Shown here piece after piece: positions 48,901-60,307 of a DNA stretch of 64,000 bases. Under the pieces are notes generated by a model. It worked only from the letters and a program-made list of their open reading frames with translations, had not been told where the DNA came from and searched no databases. Made by a program: the position numbers and the translations under genes. Position 1 is the stretch's first letter, and every line of letters begins with the position of its first letter. The DNA is from Endomychus coccineus (taxonomy: Eukaryota > Arthropoda > Insecta > Coleoptera > Endomychidae). The DNA is taken from assembly GCA_958510875.1 (NCBI GenBank), contig OY294069.1, positions 2,914,001 through 2,978,000 of the forward strand. Reading direction: 5' to 3'.

Positions 48901-49342
48901 CAAAATTATTGTCTATTTCCCGAACCTATAACACAATACTATTTTAGATTTCATACCGAATTGTTTTAAATTAACTTGCCTGTATACTTGGGCATGCCAG
49001 AAATGGTTTTAACACTTTTCTGTAATAAGGGTACGTGCTACAAGTAAGGGGATGACTGATGTTGTTCGTAATGGCCTGTAATAGATATTCTCCCCTGAAT
49101 CTGACATCTGGATGTTCATACAGAACGTCTCTCATCAACCAAAACCCTAAAATAAATAAGTTCTTAATATGTTAGACGGTAATGATCACTTTCCATACAT
49201 TACCTTTACTTTTATAAGCTAGAATAAACGGTAAAATTATTGACGCTATTCCCGATAAAATAAATATCAACGAAGCTTTCGAGAAAAGATACGCCTTATA
49301 TTTAGTTTTTATACTTTTTGTGTAAACTTGCAGAACAACCAT
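45933..49342 (-). CDS. Tmem231: Transmembrane protein 231 (ciliary transition zone)
   Basis: Five coding exons on the minus strand join in frame: 49204-49342, 48980-49146, 48797-48925, 48488-48719, 45933-46195. They encode 309 residues (human about 316). Landmarks: N-terminal helix after YLFSKASLIFILSGIASIIL; GFWLMRDVLYEHPDVRF; DELFIRIKVNLP; the luminal segment GDLHLHQSDPVYC and IIADYAKRN; and the C-terminal membrane helix FYYKPGFWQIMKWAWVQYVA. TMEM231 is a two-pass protein of the MKS/B9 complex at the transition zone, gating ciliary membrane proteins. Intron 2 uses a GC donor (CAG then GCAAGT); the others are GT-AG. Intron 4 is 2.3 kb and contains Penelope-like debris, a hammerhead and a small TIR element. 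The 3' end abuts Timm21. Confidence 0.95.
46440..46905 (-). pseudogene. Penelope-like element 3' end (GIY-YIG remnant plus tail)
   Basis: Minus-strand peptide FDKVITRYKEHFAHIKKNNG then SAVAKHILNTDHTISQESL is the second half of the GIY-YIG endonuclease domain of Penelope-like retroelements. It is followed by a tail that contains a hammerhead motif (46526-46567) and the block GGATAAGGGTGATTATTTCTTA. Related tails are at 47360-47550, 49905-50150 and 54475-54590. The reverse transcriptase part is missing. Confidence 0.8.
46526..46567 (-). ncRNA. Hammerhead ribozyme, type I-like, intact core
   Basis: Minus strand, 42 nt: UACU (helix I), CUGAUGA, unpaired U, helix II GGCUAC-UUA-GUAGCC, GAA, helix III AG-GUU-CU, C (predicted cleavage after CUC), AGUA pairing with UACU. 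Every core nucleotide fits the consensus; the deviation is the extra U before helix II. It sits in the tail of a Penelope-like element, where hammerheads are established features. Confidence 0.8.
46955..47560 (+). pseudogene. Penelope-like element fragment, split by a small DNA transposon
   Basis: Left part reads NTFDKVSNFDKSGIYKLNCDSC (start of GIY-YIG). After the insertion at 47040-47337 the frame-equivalent sequence continues with RRNILLILRK-type and SAVAEHILNIGHTISQEF-like sequence and the element tail GTTAGTTTAGGTACTGAGG. The tail lacks the hammerhead, apparently by internal deletion. It is head-to-head with the 46440-46905 copy. Confidence 0.75.
47040..47337. mobile_element. 298-bp TIR element (hAT-like MITE)
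   Basis: TIRs CAAAGAGTTCTATGTCTAGA and, complemented at the right end, CAAAGAGTTCTATATCTAGA, each continuing GAAGACA. A second inner inverted block is CGTATTTTGGGAGTC. It is flanked by the 8-bp near-duplication GTTCAAAA / GTCCAAAA, as expected for hAT-type insertion. It has no transposase. Confidence 0.85.
47937..47979 (+). ncRNA. Hammerhead ribozyme-like motif, core G8 changed
   Basis: Plus strand: UGCC (helix I), CUGAAAA, unpaired U, helix II closed by GCC/GGC, GAA, helix III AC-GU, C (GUC site), GGCA pairing with UGCC. Core is CUGAAAA instead of CUGANGA, so the catalytic G8 is lost and activity is unlikely. The palindromic ACGU is the minimal helix III typical of dimer-acting hammerheads. 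Confidence 0.6.
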
Positions 49343-51180
49343 AATGGTTCAATTGTCGCTTTGACAAGATTCATTATTAGATTCAAAGTTGTGATCAGTT
49401 CAAATAGTTTGTTGCTACGGTTACCTGCACCAAGAAGTCTAGACTTCTTTGTGAATACAAACAAACATATTAATTCTATGACAAACAGACCAAGTTTAAT
49501 CTATTTGGAATAGGTCTATGCATTGCTTAGAGCCATATTGTTAACCAGACCCAAGCGTCTGCAGAAACAAGTCCGAGCGTACATGCGATACATGTGTACA
49601 AAGTCAATTAAGAAAACAAACTTTCAAATACCAGCCTGGTATTCTCAAAAATATATGAAAATTTTAAAAACAACCAATGAAGAACGTAACAAACTAACCT
49701 GTGATGACCTTGCCGATTGAAGTTCTACGCTATCGGAAGCAATAAAATATGCAGACGAGGTCTAACCAAAGAGTTATGTCAATAGAGAAGACAAGTGCCA
49801 TAAGAACAATGTATAACCCTGGCGACCGAAAAGTTTAATGTTTTTCTCGCACTTTTCGGTCTGTCTTTGTAGCATGACTTCCTTCTCAATGTCTCATATT
49901 TTGAATACAGGTCACATCATTCCTCAAGAAAGTTTATCACTTTAAAACAAAGCACAGACAATTATCTAGATAATTTGGAAGGGATGGAAATGTATAAACA
50001 AAAAAGCAATTTATTGAATACCGATTTATCAGCTGAGGATAACTCCTTGTTTACATTATTATCCCCGAAAAGGATTCAAACAGGCACATTTTGATTTCTT
50101 ATTTAGTTTACTCTGATGGCTACTTGGTATAAGGAAAATTACTTCAGGATCCTATATCTCCGTTATTTTTCATTCTAGCGAAAAGCTTGTAAACAATCTA
50201 ATCTAAATTCCAATATCTTTCATAGATTAAAATAATACCTACACGGAATGTTCCATTGAAAAAATTGTTATTTTATTCCAAACACTTAAAAATGCAATGT
50301 TCAATTGTTTTTCCGATTTCACCATTATCAGCGACAAGAATTTCACTAAGTAGTCGTTTGCTAATTTGGCTGAAGAAGTTACAAAAATGAAGAAGTTACC
50401 AATGATCCGCATACATTCTGAACCATTCTGTACAGCATCAAATTCCTAGAATAATATACGCAATCTTTCATACCTAATGTGTCTACGTCTGACTCAGTAA
50501 CGTTGATATTGAAGTCATGACCAAAGAAAAGTATTGTTTAAGTAATTCAAGCGGATCATAATCTTTGGGAAAAACCGCTATTCATTCCTTCGTATTGCCC
50601 TTCCGCAAAAAGACATCATTATTTCCTGTAATAGTTCGTAATGCGTTCGTGACATTCTATTTTTTCTTGAAAAACCAGCAGCAAGTAAGTCAAGATCGAA
50701 ATTCTTGCGGTTATAAATTTATATAAACACGTCTAATCATCAGTTTGAACATCATTAAAAGTTCACGATATATTCGTAACAAACTTAATTAATAAAGTTA
50801 TTAATAACGAGAATATCGGAGAGCAAATAAACAGTGATAGTTAATTAATTCAAATTTTATTGAGATTAGGAAGTTTAGATTCATTCGCGTGTATTTAACA
50901 TCGATAATGAATATAAACTGCATGTGGTAATACTCCGACTGGTTAAGTATTCATATATAATCGAGGAACATCTTGTTTTTTTTTAGTTCCACTTGAAACC
51001 TGACAGGTTTTGTTCGCTAATAGGTAAGATCTATTCTGTTGATACCACATAATCTCTGAGATATAAGTATATTATTTTTTCGTTGTCTATCCTTCTATCC
51101 TTGTAATTTGCAGTTTGCCGCAAAATAAGTTTTAAACATTTATAACAATTGTCCAGAAAATTTTAGACGAGCTTTTGACT
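49343..51180. other. Repeat-rich spacer 5' of Tmem231
   Basis: Holds the presumed Tmem231 promoter at the left edge, a partial TIR-element-like start CAAAGAGTTATGTC near 49767, an 11-bp hairpin (GACCGAAAAGT) near 49824-49860, and a Penelope tail. No gene recognised. Confidence 0.5.
49905..50150 (+). repeat. Penelope-like element tail, degraded
   Basis: Matches the tail of the 46440-46905 copy over CATTCCTCAAGAAAGTTTATCAC, CCTTGTTTACATTATTATCC and AGGCACATTTTGAT. Its hammerhead position (50106-50150) keeps CTGATG and GCTAC but has lost the second helix II strand. Confidence 0.75.
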
Positions 51181-51189
51181 ACTTCTAAA

Positions 51190-51480
51190 AAACGATAAAT
51201 GAAACAAAACTATCCTTATGTCGGTATAACATATATGGGGCCACCCACTACTAAAATTTCAAATTTTCTTAGTAACTTAGGTATTGACTTAGCGTATGCA
51301 ACGCATAATAATTACTTAGCTTTATCAAAAATGCTAAAGATAAATCACCATTAAGACGAATGTGTGGCTTACAAACTGGCATGTGGATCTTGCATCAATA
51401 TATACATTGGTCAGACATGAAGGACCTTTAGTAAACGTATCAAAAAACGTAGGCGTAGTTTTATTAAGTATAATAATTCT
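51190..51480 (+). pseudogene. Penelope-like element fragment (linker and GIY-YIG start)
   Basis: Plus-strand reading gives YPYVGITYMGPPTTKISNFL, then after a stop VAYKLACGSCINIYIGQT, RTFSKRIKKRRRS. This is the typical transition from reverse transcriptase C-terminus to the GIY-YIG motif (IYxIxCxxC..YIGQTxR). Stops are present. Confidence 0.75.
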
Positions 51481-51604
51481 TATATCCTGTTAAATGATCA
51501 ACAAGTGCTTAATAATTTTCCCTGCTAAATACGTATGTAATTTTAATTAGCATTAATGCTATATTAGGTATATTACATTAGCTTTTTTGTTTGCAAGCTA
51601 GTAT

Positions 51605-51660
51605 TTTGTAATATCTGTTTGGAGACGCAACGGTGTTAGCGAAATTATAATCATCTAAAC
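51605..51660 (+). ncRNA. Possible hammerhead relic
   Basis: TTGGAGA, CGC...GCG, AAAT in hammerhead order, resembling the relic at 26071-26115 (shared GGTGTTAGCGAAA-like block). Several core changes; listed only as a relic. Confidence 0.25.
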
Positions 51661-51799
51661 ATATATGTTATTCTGGGAAAGATCATTTCTAATAATGAAA
51701 TGCATATTTTGAATTTTACTACAATTTAAACTTGGCTTATTGGCTACAAACCAAGAGATTCTATGTTTTTATAGCTCATCAGGGTGATATTTTATAAAA

Positions 51800-51990
51800 T
51801 TAAGGGATATCAAGCTTAATCGTGGAAGTTTGAAATGCAATTTATATGTAGGGCCAAAAACAGATCCCTGAGGACATCACATATTGCATAATCTCAGAAT
51901 TTTCCTAGTTGTAGCAAACATTTTGAGGTTCATCTAAAAGTAGCCATTCTGTAAGGATTTTAGGTGAGACGACGTAGTCAAAAGCTTTGG
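51800..51990 (-). pseudogene. LINE reverse transcriptase fragment
   Basis: Minus-strand reading includes LTKAFDYVVSPKIL (RT motif of type LxKAFDxVxHxxL) and, in another frame, DVPQGSVFGP (the GVPQGSVLGP motif). Heavily degraded. Confidence 0.65.
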
Positions 51991-52992
51991 TTAAATAGAG
52001 AAAGAACATTTATTCTTTTTTCTAGTAACAATTATGAAAATAATGGCAATCAAAACGAGTATATAGTCCTAATTACACCAAACTGGATTAACAATATTAT
52101 TGGGAATATTCAATACAATGTACTTTATCAATTTTATTTCTATAAGAAATTGCTCAGTTAATGTATCTCCCATTTAGTGTTTACTCATGCATCAACTGTA
52201 GTTCTGAAGATTACGCAACAGCGAATGAATCATTTACATATTTTTTTCGATAAAACAATAAATAATCACCTTTGACATTGAATTTATGAATTTAATCGTA
52301 ATTCAAAAATGTTTACAAATTACGTAATTATAATACCGGTTCAGAAGATAAAGTACCAGTGTATATATCACATACGCTTATTCACATAAGAAAAATTCCA
52401 ATAACAGGAATTATTAAATAATTCGAATACAACAATATACATAATATACATATGTAATAATTTAGATTTTAAGAATAAACTGGTCTTCACTTGTTGGAAA
52501 TCCATTATATCACAAATGAACATAATACACTGTAGAAAAATTCCAAAATGAACTTTTATTATAAAAATAAAAGGGAACACATCATTTTTCGCCACACGGT
52601 GGCTTCTTCCAGTGAAAAATGGTACTTACAACGGTATTACTAGCTATTTATACATCAATAGAATATGACCAAGCGGTAGCAATTAACAATAATATAATTA
52701 AAAGAAAGAATATAATATTGCTATCAAAGAAATTCTGTCTCTAAATCTCAACAAATCGAAAAATTATAGAGGTAGTACATATTTTGGTAAAAATTTCGTT
52801 TTGGTTTTTCACCCCAAGAAATAGTATTTAATCAAGACGCGAAATTCACGTTTTTCCATGTTTACACAAATCTTCAAGGTTACTTTCGTTTGATGTCAAA
52901 ACAGAACTGAATGACATATCAGTCTGAAAATTGTAATGCGTTCTAGTTAAACACGGTACATCACCAATGTAATGGATCATGCGCCATCTGTT

Positions 52993-53054
52993 TCATTTTC
53001 AGGAACTTTTCATCTTGCCCTCGTCATTTTCAGGAACTTTTCATCTTGCCCTCG
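52993..53054. repeat. Tandem duplication, 2 x 31 bp, exact
   Basis: Units 52993-53023 and 53024-53054 (starting TCATTTTCAGGAACTTTTCA) are identical. They directly abut a GIY-YIG remnant. Confidence 0.95.
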
Positions 53055-53330
53055 GTGAGTCAAATTGGTAGATCTTTCTCTAGTAGAGTGGGTTATTTTA
53101 GGAGTCATTTTAGGTGTGATAGAAATAACAAACTTGACTCCCATTATGCCAAACATTTGTTAGAGTCAAGCTACCAATTTGATAAAAATTTTGAAATCTT
53201 ACATGTTGTAAATAAAGGTAGATTTTAGAACTTAGAATACTTAAAAATTAATAAATATACACACAGTAATCTTTCATTCAATAAACAGGTAGATTTTCCA
53301 TATCCTTCGATTCTTAATCTCTTCCCACAT
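53050..53330 (+). pseudogene. GIY-YIG remnant of a Penelope-like element (second family)
   Basis: Reads QIGRSFSSRVGYFRSHFRCD, then DSHYAKHLLESSYQFDKNFE and ILHVVNKGRF, the pattern GQTGRSFxxRxxEH...SxYAKHLLExxHxF seen in a PLE family distinct from the 46.4-47.5 kb copies. Only this piece remains. Confidence 0.7.
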
Positions 53331-53939
53331 AAACAACCTGTCCCAAACTAATTATTAAATTTTAATTCCTTAGTGTAAACAACGTGTGTTCTGGTAATCC
53401 ATAAATTATCTGTAAACAACCTGCATTCCCAATTGGTAATTTTCTCCTTATGTATAAATAGCTAATAATACCGTTCAAAGTACCATTGTTTTTTTATTTT
53501 TGTAATAAAAGTTTATTTGGAATTTTCCAAGAATGTATTATTCAGTATAGAGTTCATACGTGATAAGAATTTAGATACAAGAATATATGAATATATTCAT
53601 TATCTCATGTTGGATTTTACCAAGTAATATATTATAATATAATAACAGATGTCTTGAACTATTAGTTTGTGGCATTACTAATCGATCTAGACTAGAAGGA
53701 CCTTATTAGCATTAATACGTATATGCGTATATTGATAAAATCATAACAACTTCTAATTATCCTTCAAACATTCGTCTCTCTTCATATTATTACACCAAAT
53801 AACATGAATTTCATACGAACCTGCAAACAAGTCATTCTTGTTGGACAGGCTCAGGTTTGATAAGCTCGATGATTGGACACTTAACTTTCATCTAAATCAG
53901 TTGAATCTCTAGTAAACAGTTGTTTCTTTGTTTTTTAGA

Positions 53940-56900
53940 ATGGAGCCGTTACAGGTCGTTAATGTCGAATATTACACTAAGGAAAACGCTAAGAATCACC
54001 ACACAAACGAATATGACCTGGTCCATGATCCGGATACACCTACACCTATACTCCGTCGAGGAAATGATTTCCTTTTCGCTGTTAAATTCAACAGGGCTTA
54101 CGATATAACACATGATGCCATTAGGATTGGTTTCGATATGGGTCAGTACTATCTATACTCAAATAACGTTTATGAATCTCTCATGGCAACTATTCAATAT
54201 TTTGGCCCTGAATTGTGCTTTTGTAACAGTCCAAGAGCCCAGTGTATGGATGGAACTCTGCATTTGGTAACTACCTGAGGTATAGCACAAGCACGAGCTC
54301 TTTGACGAGAATTTAAAAAAAAACTATTTCTTGGTTCCGCCAGACATTCACCAGATATATAGTTATTTGCATAAGTAAAAGTTGAATGTAGTGGTAACCT
54401 TCTGGCGTTATGAAATTATGATCTTTGGGCACCATAAAATGTATAAGAATGTTCATATGCCAGAAACTTCCAAACAATTAGTTGAAGGCTACTTGGTCTT
54501 GGTAGCCAAAAGATCCTCAGTACTTTAACAGTATTTTTGGTGGATAAGGGTGATTATTTATTATTTGTAGTGTAATAATGCATCCTCAGTGTGAACTCTT
54601 TATAGTTTATTATAGAAAACGCATATTAAAGCTCAAAAATGCACCTGATGTTTTTCCATGACGCCAGAACGCAAGACCCACCAACACCCGCTCCAACCCT
54701 CATCTGAAATACGCATTATTGCATCAAATGCATGTTCGCATCGTAAACTTTCCATAAGTGCAGTTTTGAGCCTTAATTTTCATTTGTCCCTTTAAATATT
54801 TGTTTAATGTCATTTTAGACAATTACATAAAACCTAACGGCGCAACCTTCCAGGTGTTTGGTTTTTTGAAATTTGGCATGCATAAGCTAACGTATTTTAT
54901 TATTTTAAAGTGGTTACTATACGCCGCACATTATAGACTTTCGATAAAAAAATCATTCAATTTTTACTTTTGCAAATAAATAGACGTCAAAGAGCTCGAA
55001 ATGGCTTATGCTAGATGCCGGATACCAAATGCACATTTTCATCCGTACACTGGCTCTTGGAAAGTTGTATTTGTTAATCTTATAAACTACACGAGAGGGA
55101 AACCAATAATGTTCGTAGAACATCCTGTGAGTAATGTAAAGATAAATAATTAAAAATTTTATTTGTAGGTCCCAAGTCGACTTTCGTCAAAGGTACCAAA
55201 GTATTGCTTCTGCTCGCACCCAAAGTGAAAAGTTTTGCCGATGAAGGTCAACATTGGGGTGTTTTGTTAAACAACCACGATGAAGATACATTGATATTCA
55301 AAATACGTATACCATTCAATGTTCCCGTCGGTATATGGCATTGTAACATACAAACGAACATTAAAGGAATACGAGAAATAAAAAAAGAATATAAGGTATG
55401 ATTATCTAATAATAACAGTATTAATTAATAATATATTTATCAAGACGGAGTGAGCGTTAGCGAACGGAGTGTCTCTCGAATCGGCCCATTCTAACGTCAT
55501 TCCCATTTGCTGAATTTTTCTTATTTTGACTATATATAATTTATACTTTTGTTTCGTTCTGAATATAACACGCTAGCTAACAAAGCTATTGTCACAATAA
55601 TAGTGTTCTATGATATAAGTGATATAACAACAAAATAATAGTGTTTCATTCTATCAATTTGATAAATTATCACGAAGTAGAGGTTTATTTCGAATCAAAT
55701 ATTCCTCAACATCACTCAAATCACAATTAATTGTTTGAATTGATTCTTCCAAACTGTCATCACTTAAATAGTGATAAATGAGAGAGGTACTACTTTCTTC
55801 TTTTGTTCATTGAGATAACTACCAAAGCAATTGCTCGACAGCGGAAACTATTTAACTATTTGCCAAATCAGTGAGATACCAAATGCAAGATCCTTTTTGC
55901 ATATTATCAATTCACATTTTTTTCAGGGTGATGACGATATCTACATAATCTTCAACCCGTGGAGCAAACATGATGGCGTATACATGGAAACAAAAGATGA
56001 ACTAGACGAGTACATTCTAAACGAAAGTGGGAAGATTTGGTGTGGTACTTTTAAGAATCCCACGGGAAAACACTGGATATTCGGCCAATTCGACGCCATT
56101 TCCCTACCGACTGCCGCTTTTCTCCTAGAAAAAGCCGGAATTCCGCCGGAGGAACGAGGTTCCCCTATATCAGTTTCCAGGGCCATTTCCGCAGTGGTAA
56201 AAATAATTTTTGTCTTTATTCTAATGAAACATCAGTCCAAAAAGTATTATACATTTTCGAATAAATGTTATTGAGCATTGTATTTCACTTGCATTGGATA
56301 CATTTTGTATGCTTCCGTTTCATTGTAGGTGAATTCGGCGGACGATAATGGTTTACTAGAGGGCAACTGGGACGGAAATTATGCTGACGGTATATCTCCA
56401 CACGCTTGGACGGGTTCCACGGCCATAATGGATAAATATTTAGGCGCCGGCGGGAAACCAGTCAAATATGGTCAATGTTGGGTGTTCTCAGCGGCCACAG
56501 TCTCAATTTGTAGAACTCTGGGAATCCCCTGCCGCTCCGTGACGAATTACGTTTCGGCCCACGATACGAACAATACGTTAACAGTGGATAAGTGAGTTTC
56601 AATTAGTTGTATATAGGCAGTTGTCTTGTGACTGATCCAAGGAAAGGTTTGGCTTCAAAATCACATACATTTGTTATCGTTTCTTCTTCAATTCTTCTAG
56701 ATATTTCGATAAACATGGCGACCGCATAGAAGACGGTCCTGATGGGGATTGCACAGACTCCTGTTGGAATTTCCACGTTTGGAACGATGTCTGGATGGCT
56801 CGTCCGGATTTGCCTCAGGGTTACGGAGGCTGGCAGATTATAGACGCGACGCCACAAGAACAGAGCGAGAACATGTTCAAGTGTGGGCCAGCATCTATTG

Positions 56901-59900
56901 AAGCAGTTCGAAGGGGAGAAGTGGGGTATTTGTACGATACCCCTTTCGTGTTCGCGGAAGTGAACGCAGACGTTGTGCATTTCCAGGAAGACGAAGAATC
57001 CGATTGGGGATTTTCCAAATTATCCATAAACAAATATCAGTAAGTTTAAAATGTAGTAGATATAAACATTTTGGTTGGGCCACTTTTACATCGAGGCTAG
57101 TCTCATTTGAGTTTTCAATATTTTCAGGGCTATAATTATTATACTGTTCGTAGAAGAAGTTCGAAAAGTATTTTGTATTTACTCAAGCTATTTCTAAAAT
57201 CTTTGAAAAAAGTCCTAGAGGAAACATTCCTTCACCATAGAATTTTTCATCGAATCTTAAGTCTGTCTGTCTGGATGTCTTTCACGAAATGTTTGTTACA
57301 AGAAAACTCAAAAACGAAAGGTCCTATCATATTCAAATTTTGACAAAATATTTTTTGTTGGTCGGCGACGAACCCTATTGTTTTTCAGGGAAATGATGTG
57401 ATAACTTAAAAAAAACTCCCAAAGCATACATTGAATCGATTCAAAACTTTGACAGTAAATTTAAGTTAATTTAAAACTGCTTTTATCCAAATTTCAACAA
57501 AATCGTTCAACAACAACTACAAAAACGCTTACTTGAATTTACACCGCACTTTAACGTTTTATAACAAATGGCCATGATGTCTAGGTGCTAGAATTGTTGG
57601 TTCCAGCAAAGTAGGCCCGGGTTCGCTTCCCAGGTACGGACAATTTGTTTTTGTGGTAAACATTTCTTAAAAACATCATTAATTTGGATATTATTCATTT
57701 AGTTGTGTAAAGATAATGAAATACATAATTTAGTTCATGTTACACAAATGCGAAGAGTGTCTTATAGAATATGAAACAATCAGTGACCTAATCAAATGAT
57801 TTACGAAAAGTAACTTTGCCACGCACACCATTTATCTATTCTCCAAGCGGTTTAATATCTAAAATAGAGTAATTATTTACTTACATGTTTCTGATATGAA
57901 TGTCCGATTTTGCAATGTTTTCCAGAGAAAAAGTATCTGTGGCACAATCAAAATGTCCTTCAAAGTTATTGAGTCTTGATTATATTAAATTCTCTCTGTT
58001 TTTCTTCTTCCTTTCAAAAAATAATCATAAATTTTGTATAAACTTAAAAAGATATAAAATCCATGAAAAAGTTAATCCTTTTTAAATACTTCTCTAAGGA
58101 AAACAATTGGAAGAACAGTTTTCAGAATGAGTAATGATGTTGAATGAAAACGTACATTTTTGTTGCCTGTATGTGAATATTTATGCTTACTTAATTTTTT
58201 AGCGTTGGTCGTCAAATAATCACAAAAAGACCTGGACCTACAGACGACGAAGGCGATTCGGATCTGTGGGACTTGACCTCGTTCTACAAAAACAAAGAAG
58301 GATCCGACGCGGAACGTCTCGTCATCTACAATGCAGTCAAGGGAGTTCCTAGGGCTCAGCAATTCTACAACGTGCCTTCAGAAGAAGAAGAAGACGTGTT
58401 TTTCGATCTGGTTGACATTGATTTCGTGACTTTCGGAGAAAATTTCGAGGTCGTGCTCAACGTGGAAAATAAATCGAATGAAGATCGTACCATAAGTGCA
58501 ATACTATCAGCCAGTTCTGTATTTTATACTGGAGCCACTGCGAAACAGATAAAAAAATCTAAAGGTAAAAATAATTACAGTTTTATCTTTTTTCTTTATA
58601 TTCTGGAATTTGAACTTTGGGAAATTTCAAGGGGCAGAATCTACATATCACTTTTGAACCAGCTTCCATGTTTTCGATCTATTTGGCTTTTTATGCTTTA
58701 TTTCCTCGCCTAATTGTAGAATTGTAGATATGATAGCTATGAACAGGAATTTATTTATTTTTAGAATGATCATTCTGAAGAATATCTTATTTTAGGTCAT
58801 TTCACCGTGAAACCTGGAAAAACTGAAACTGCCAAATTCATAGTTAAACCGTCCGAATATATGGAGAAGCTGGTGGATCACAGTTTGATCAAAATCTACG
58901 CGATAGCTACCGTGGAAGAAACGAGACAAACGTGGAGCGAAGAAGATGATTTCACCTTGAAGATACCCGATATGAAGTTAGACGTTGGGTACGCTAAAGT
59001 CAGTGAAGAATGCGAGGTTAAATTCAGGTGAATATTACGCGCAAAACAACCTCGCCCTATACCGAATATGCAACTTGCAAATGATTTCATCCAGTGTCAA
59101 TGTAAACCGCATGCAATAAAACAATAAATAGTAAAAATGTCTAGGTCTACGAGACAAGAAGAATTTCTTCTAATATACAGTACGTTCCAAATGTAGTTGC
59201 GGAAAATGAAATTGGGGATTCTAGAGACCATTTTAGGGAAGCAAACACCTTCCCTTTAAAATTTTTCAATCGGACCATTTCCTGACAAGTCTAGGTTGAA
59301 ATGCGTCTTTCCACTTTTCTCCAGAATTGTTCTAATTTAAACAAAATTCTTGGTAATAATAGTAACTTAAAAATGCTACTATTTGACTACTACTACTATT
59401 GCGATTTTCACTTCTTTGTAGGAAAGGGATGGAATAAGATACCCCTTCTACATCTATTACCAAAAACTTTTACGTTATTGAAAATGTTGTTTAGATAAAA
59501 ATATTTCCGGTTAGCTCAATCAATATGAAAACATTTTTATCTCTACACAAATTTTCATATTTTGTTTCGTTCTAATATGATAAGACACTGTATTTGAACA
59601 TATCGTGTTATGGGATATCACCTATTAAGAATCAGATTTTTCAAAAATCGAATTAGCGCTAAGTTAAACAGGTTTCAAATAGGTAGAGTTTGAGGTATCA
59701 ATCTGTACCAACCTAAACTATGTCTATGGTAATCGTATACAGTATCTCATAGATGTGTTTTGTTGTTTTAGTTTTGAAAATCCTTTGAACATTCCACTGA
59801 CACAATGCAGCTATACAATCGAAGGTCCAGGAATGCAAATACCAAAAACAATCAGCTTTAGAAACGTGGAGCCGCGAGAACTCCTCATCGTCACTGAAAG

Positions 59901-60000
59901 TTTCACGCCCAAAAGACGAGGACAGAGAAAATTAGTTGTTAACTTCACCTCTAATGAAATACATGGAATTGGAGGAGCTTCAACAGTTGACATACAGTGA
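53940..60000 (+). CDS. Tg: Transglutaminase (annulin-type)
   Basis: Eight coding exons join in frame: 53940-54141, 55169-55395, 55927-56196, 56329-56591, 56701-57039, 58203-58564, 58796-59027, 59772-60000, encoding 707 residues. The acceptor just before the ATG implies a 5' UTR exon upstream. Order: N-terminal beta-sandwich ([35 protein letters not shown]), catalytic core ([29 protein letters not shown] with Cys283; [18 protein letters not shown] with His346; [12 protein letters not shown] with Asp369; [16 protein letters not shown]), then two C-terminal beta-barrels. The triad is intact, so an active Ca2+-dependent protein-glutamine gamma-glutamyltransferase is expected. In arthropods such enzymes cross-link clot and cuticle proteins. 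No signal peptide is visible. Introns hold LINE, Penelope and tRNA-related repeat debris. Confidence 0.96.
54475..54590 (+). repeat. Penelope-like element tail with degenerate hammerhead
   Basis: TTGAAGGCTACTTGG...GGTAGCC, then AAAA, then CTCAGTACTTTAACAGTA and GGATAAGGGTGATTATT match the 46.5 kb tail. The core G12 and the CUGANGA box are altered. Lies in transglutaminase intron 1. Confidence 0.7.
54985..55135 (-). repeat. LINE 3' end, inverted, in transglutaminase intron 1
   Basis: Its reverse complement contains GAACATTATTGGTTTCCCTC, matching the terminal sequence of the LINE copy at 30.9 kb (GAACATTATAGGTTTCCCTA). It is open on the plus strand by chance, but that is not an exon. Confidence 0.65.
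57120..57870 (+). repeat. tRNA-related composite repeat, copy 2 (transglutaminase intron 5)
   Basis: Full-length-looking copy. Upstream arm 57120-57400 carries TTCAAATTTTGACAAAATAT and CTGTCTGTCTGGATGTC. A linker around AAATTTAAGTTAATTTAAAA follows. The tRNA-like core at 57570-57635 has the B box GGTTCGCTTCC. The tail has GTTGTGTAAAGATAATGAAAT and CTATTCTCCAAGCGG. Collinear with copy 3 over its whole length. Confidence 0.85.
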
Positions 60001-60307
60001 TTCACATCTCCTAGTTTGGACGTGATTGAACATGTTTTTCATTTTATTTCTAATATAAAATTTTATTTCTGTATACATTGTGAATATATGGATGATATTG
60101 ACGATTGCTATTGCTTTTATATCCGACAAGCTCCTTCTCATAATATAGCCCTAACTCAATCTGCATTCATTCTTAGTACCTATAAGTGGGTGAAGGTCTT
60201 TAACTTCGTCAACTTGGTATAAAGACAAGAAGCTTAATACTATTCGTTTGCGATTGATGTTTGAGAAGGATTGAAATATATAACTAGAAATTTGTCGAGA
60301 TTTACTA

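Noticed and set aside
54985..55135. Extra transglutaminase exon
   Set aside because: The plus-strand frame is open after an AG, but exon 1 joins exon 2 at 55169 perfectly in the family alignment, and the reverse complement matches LINE 3' ends.
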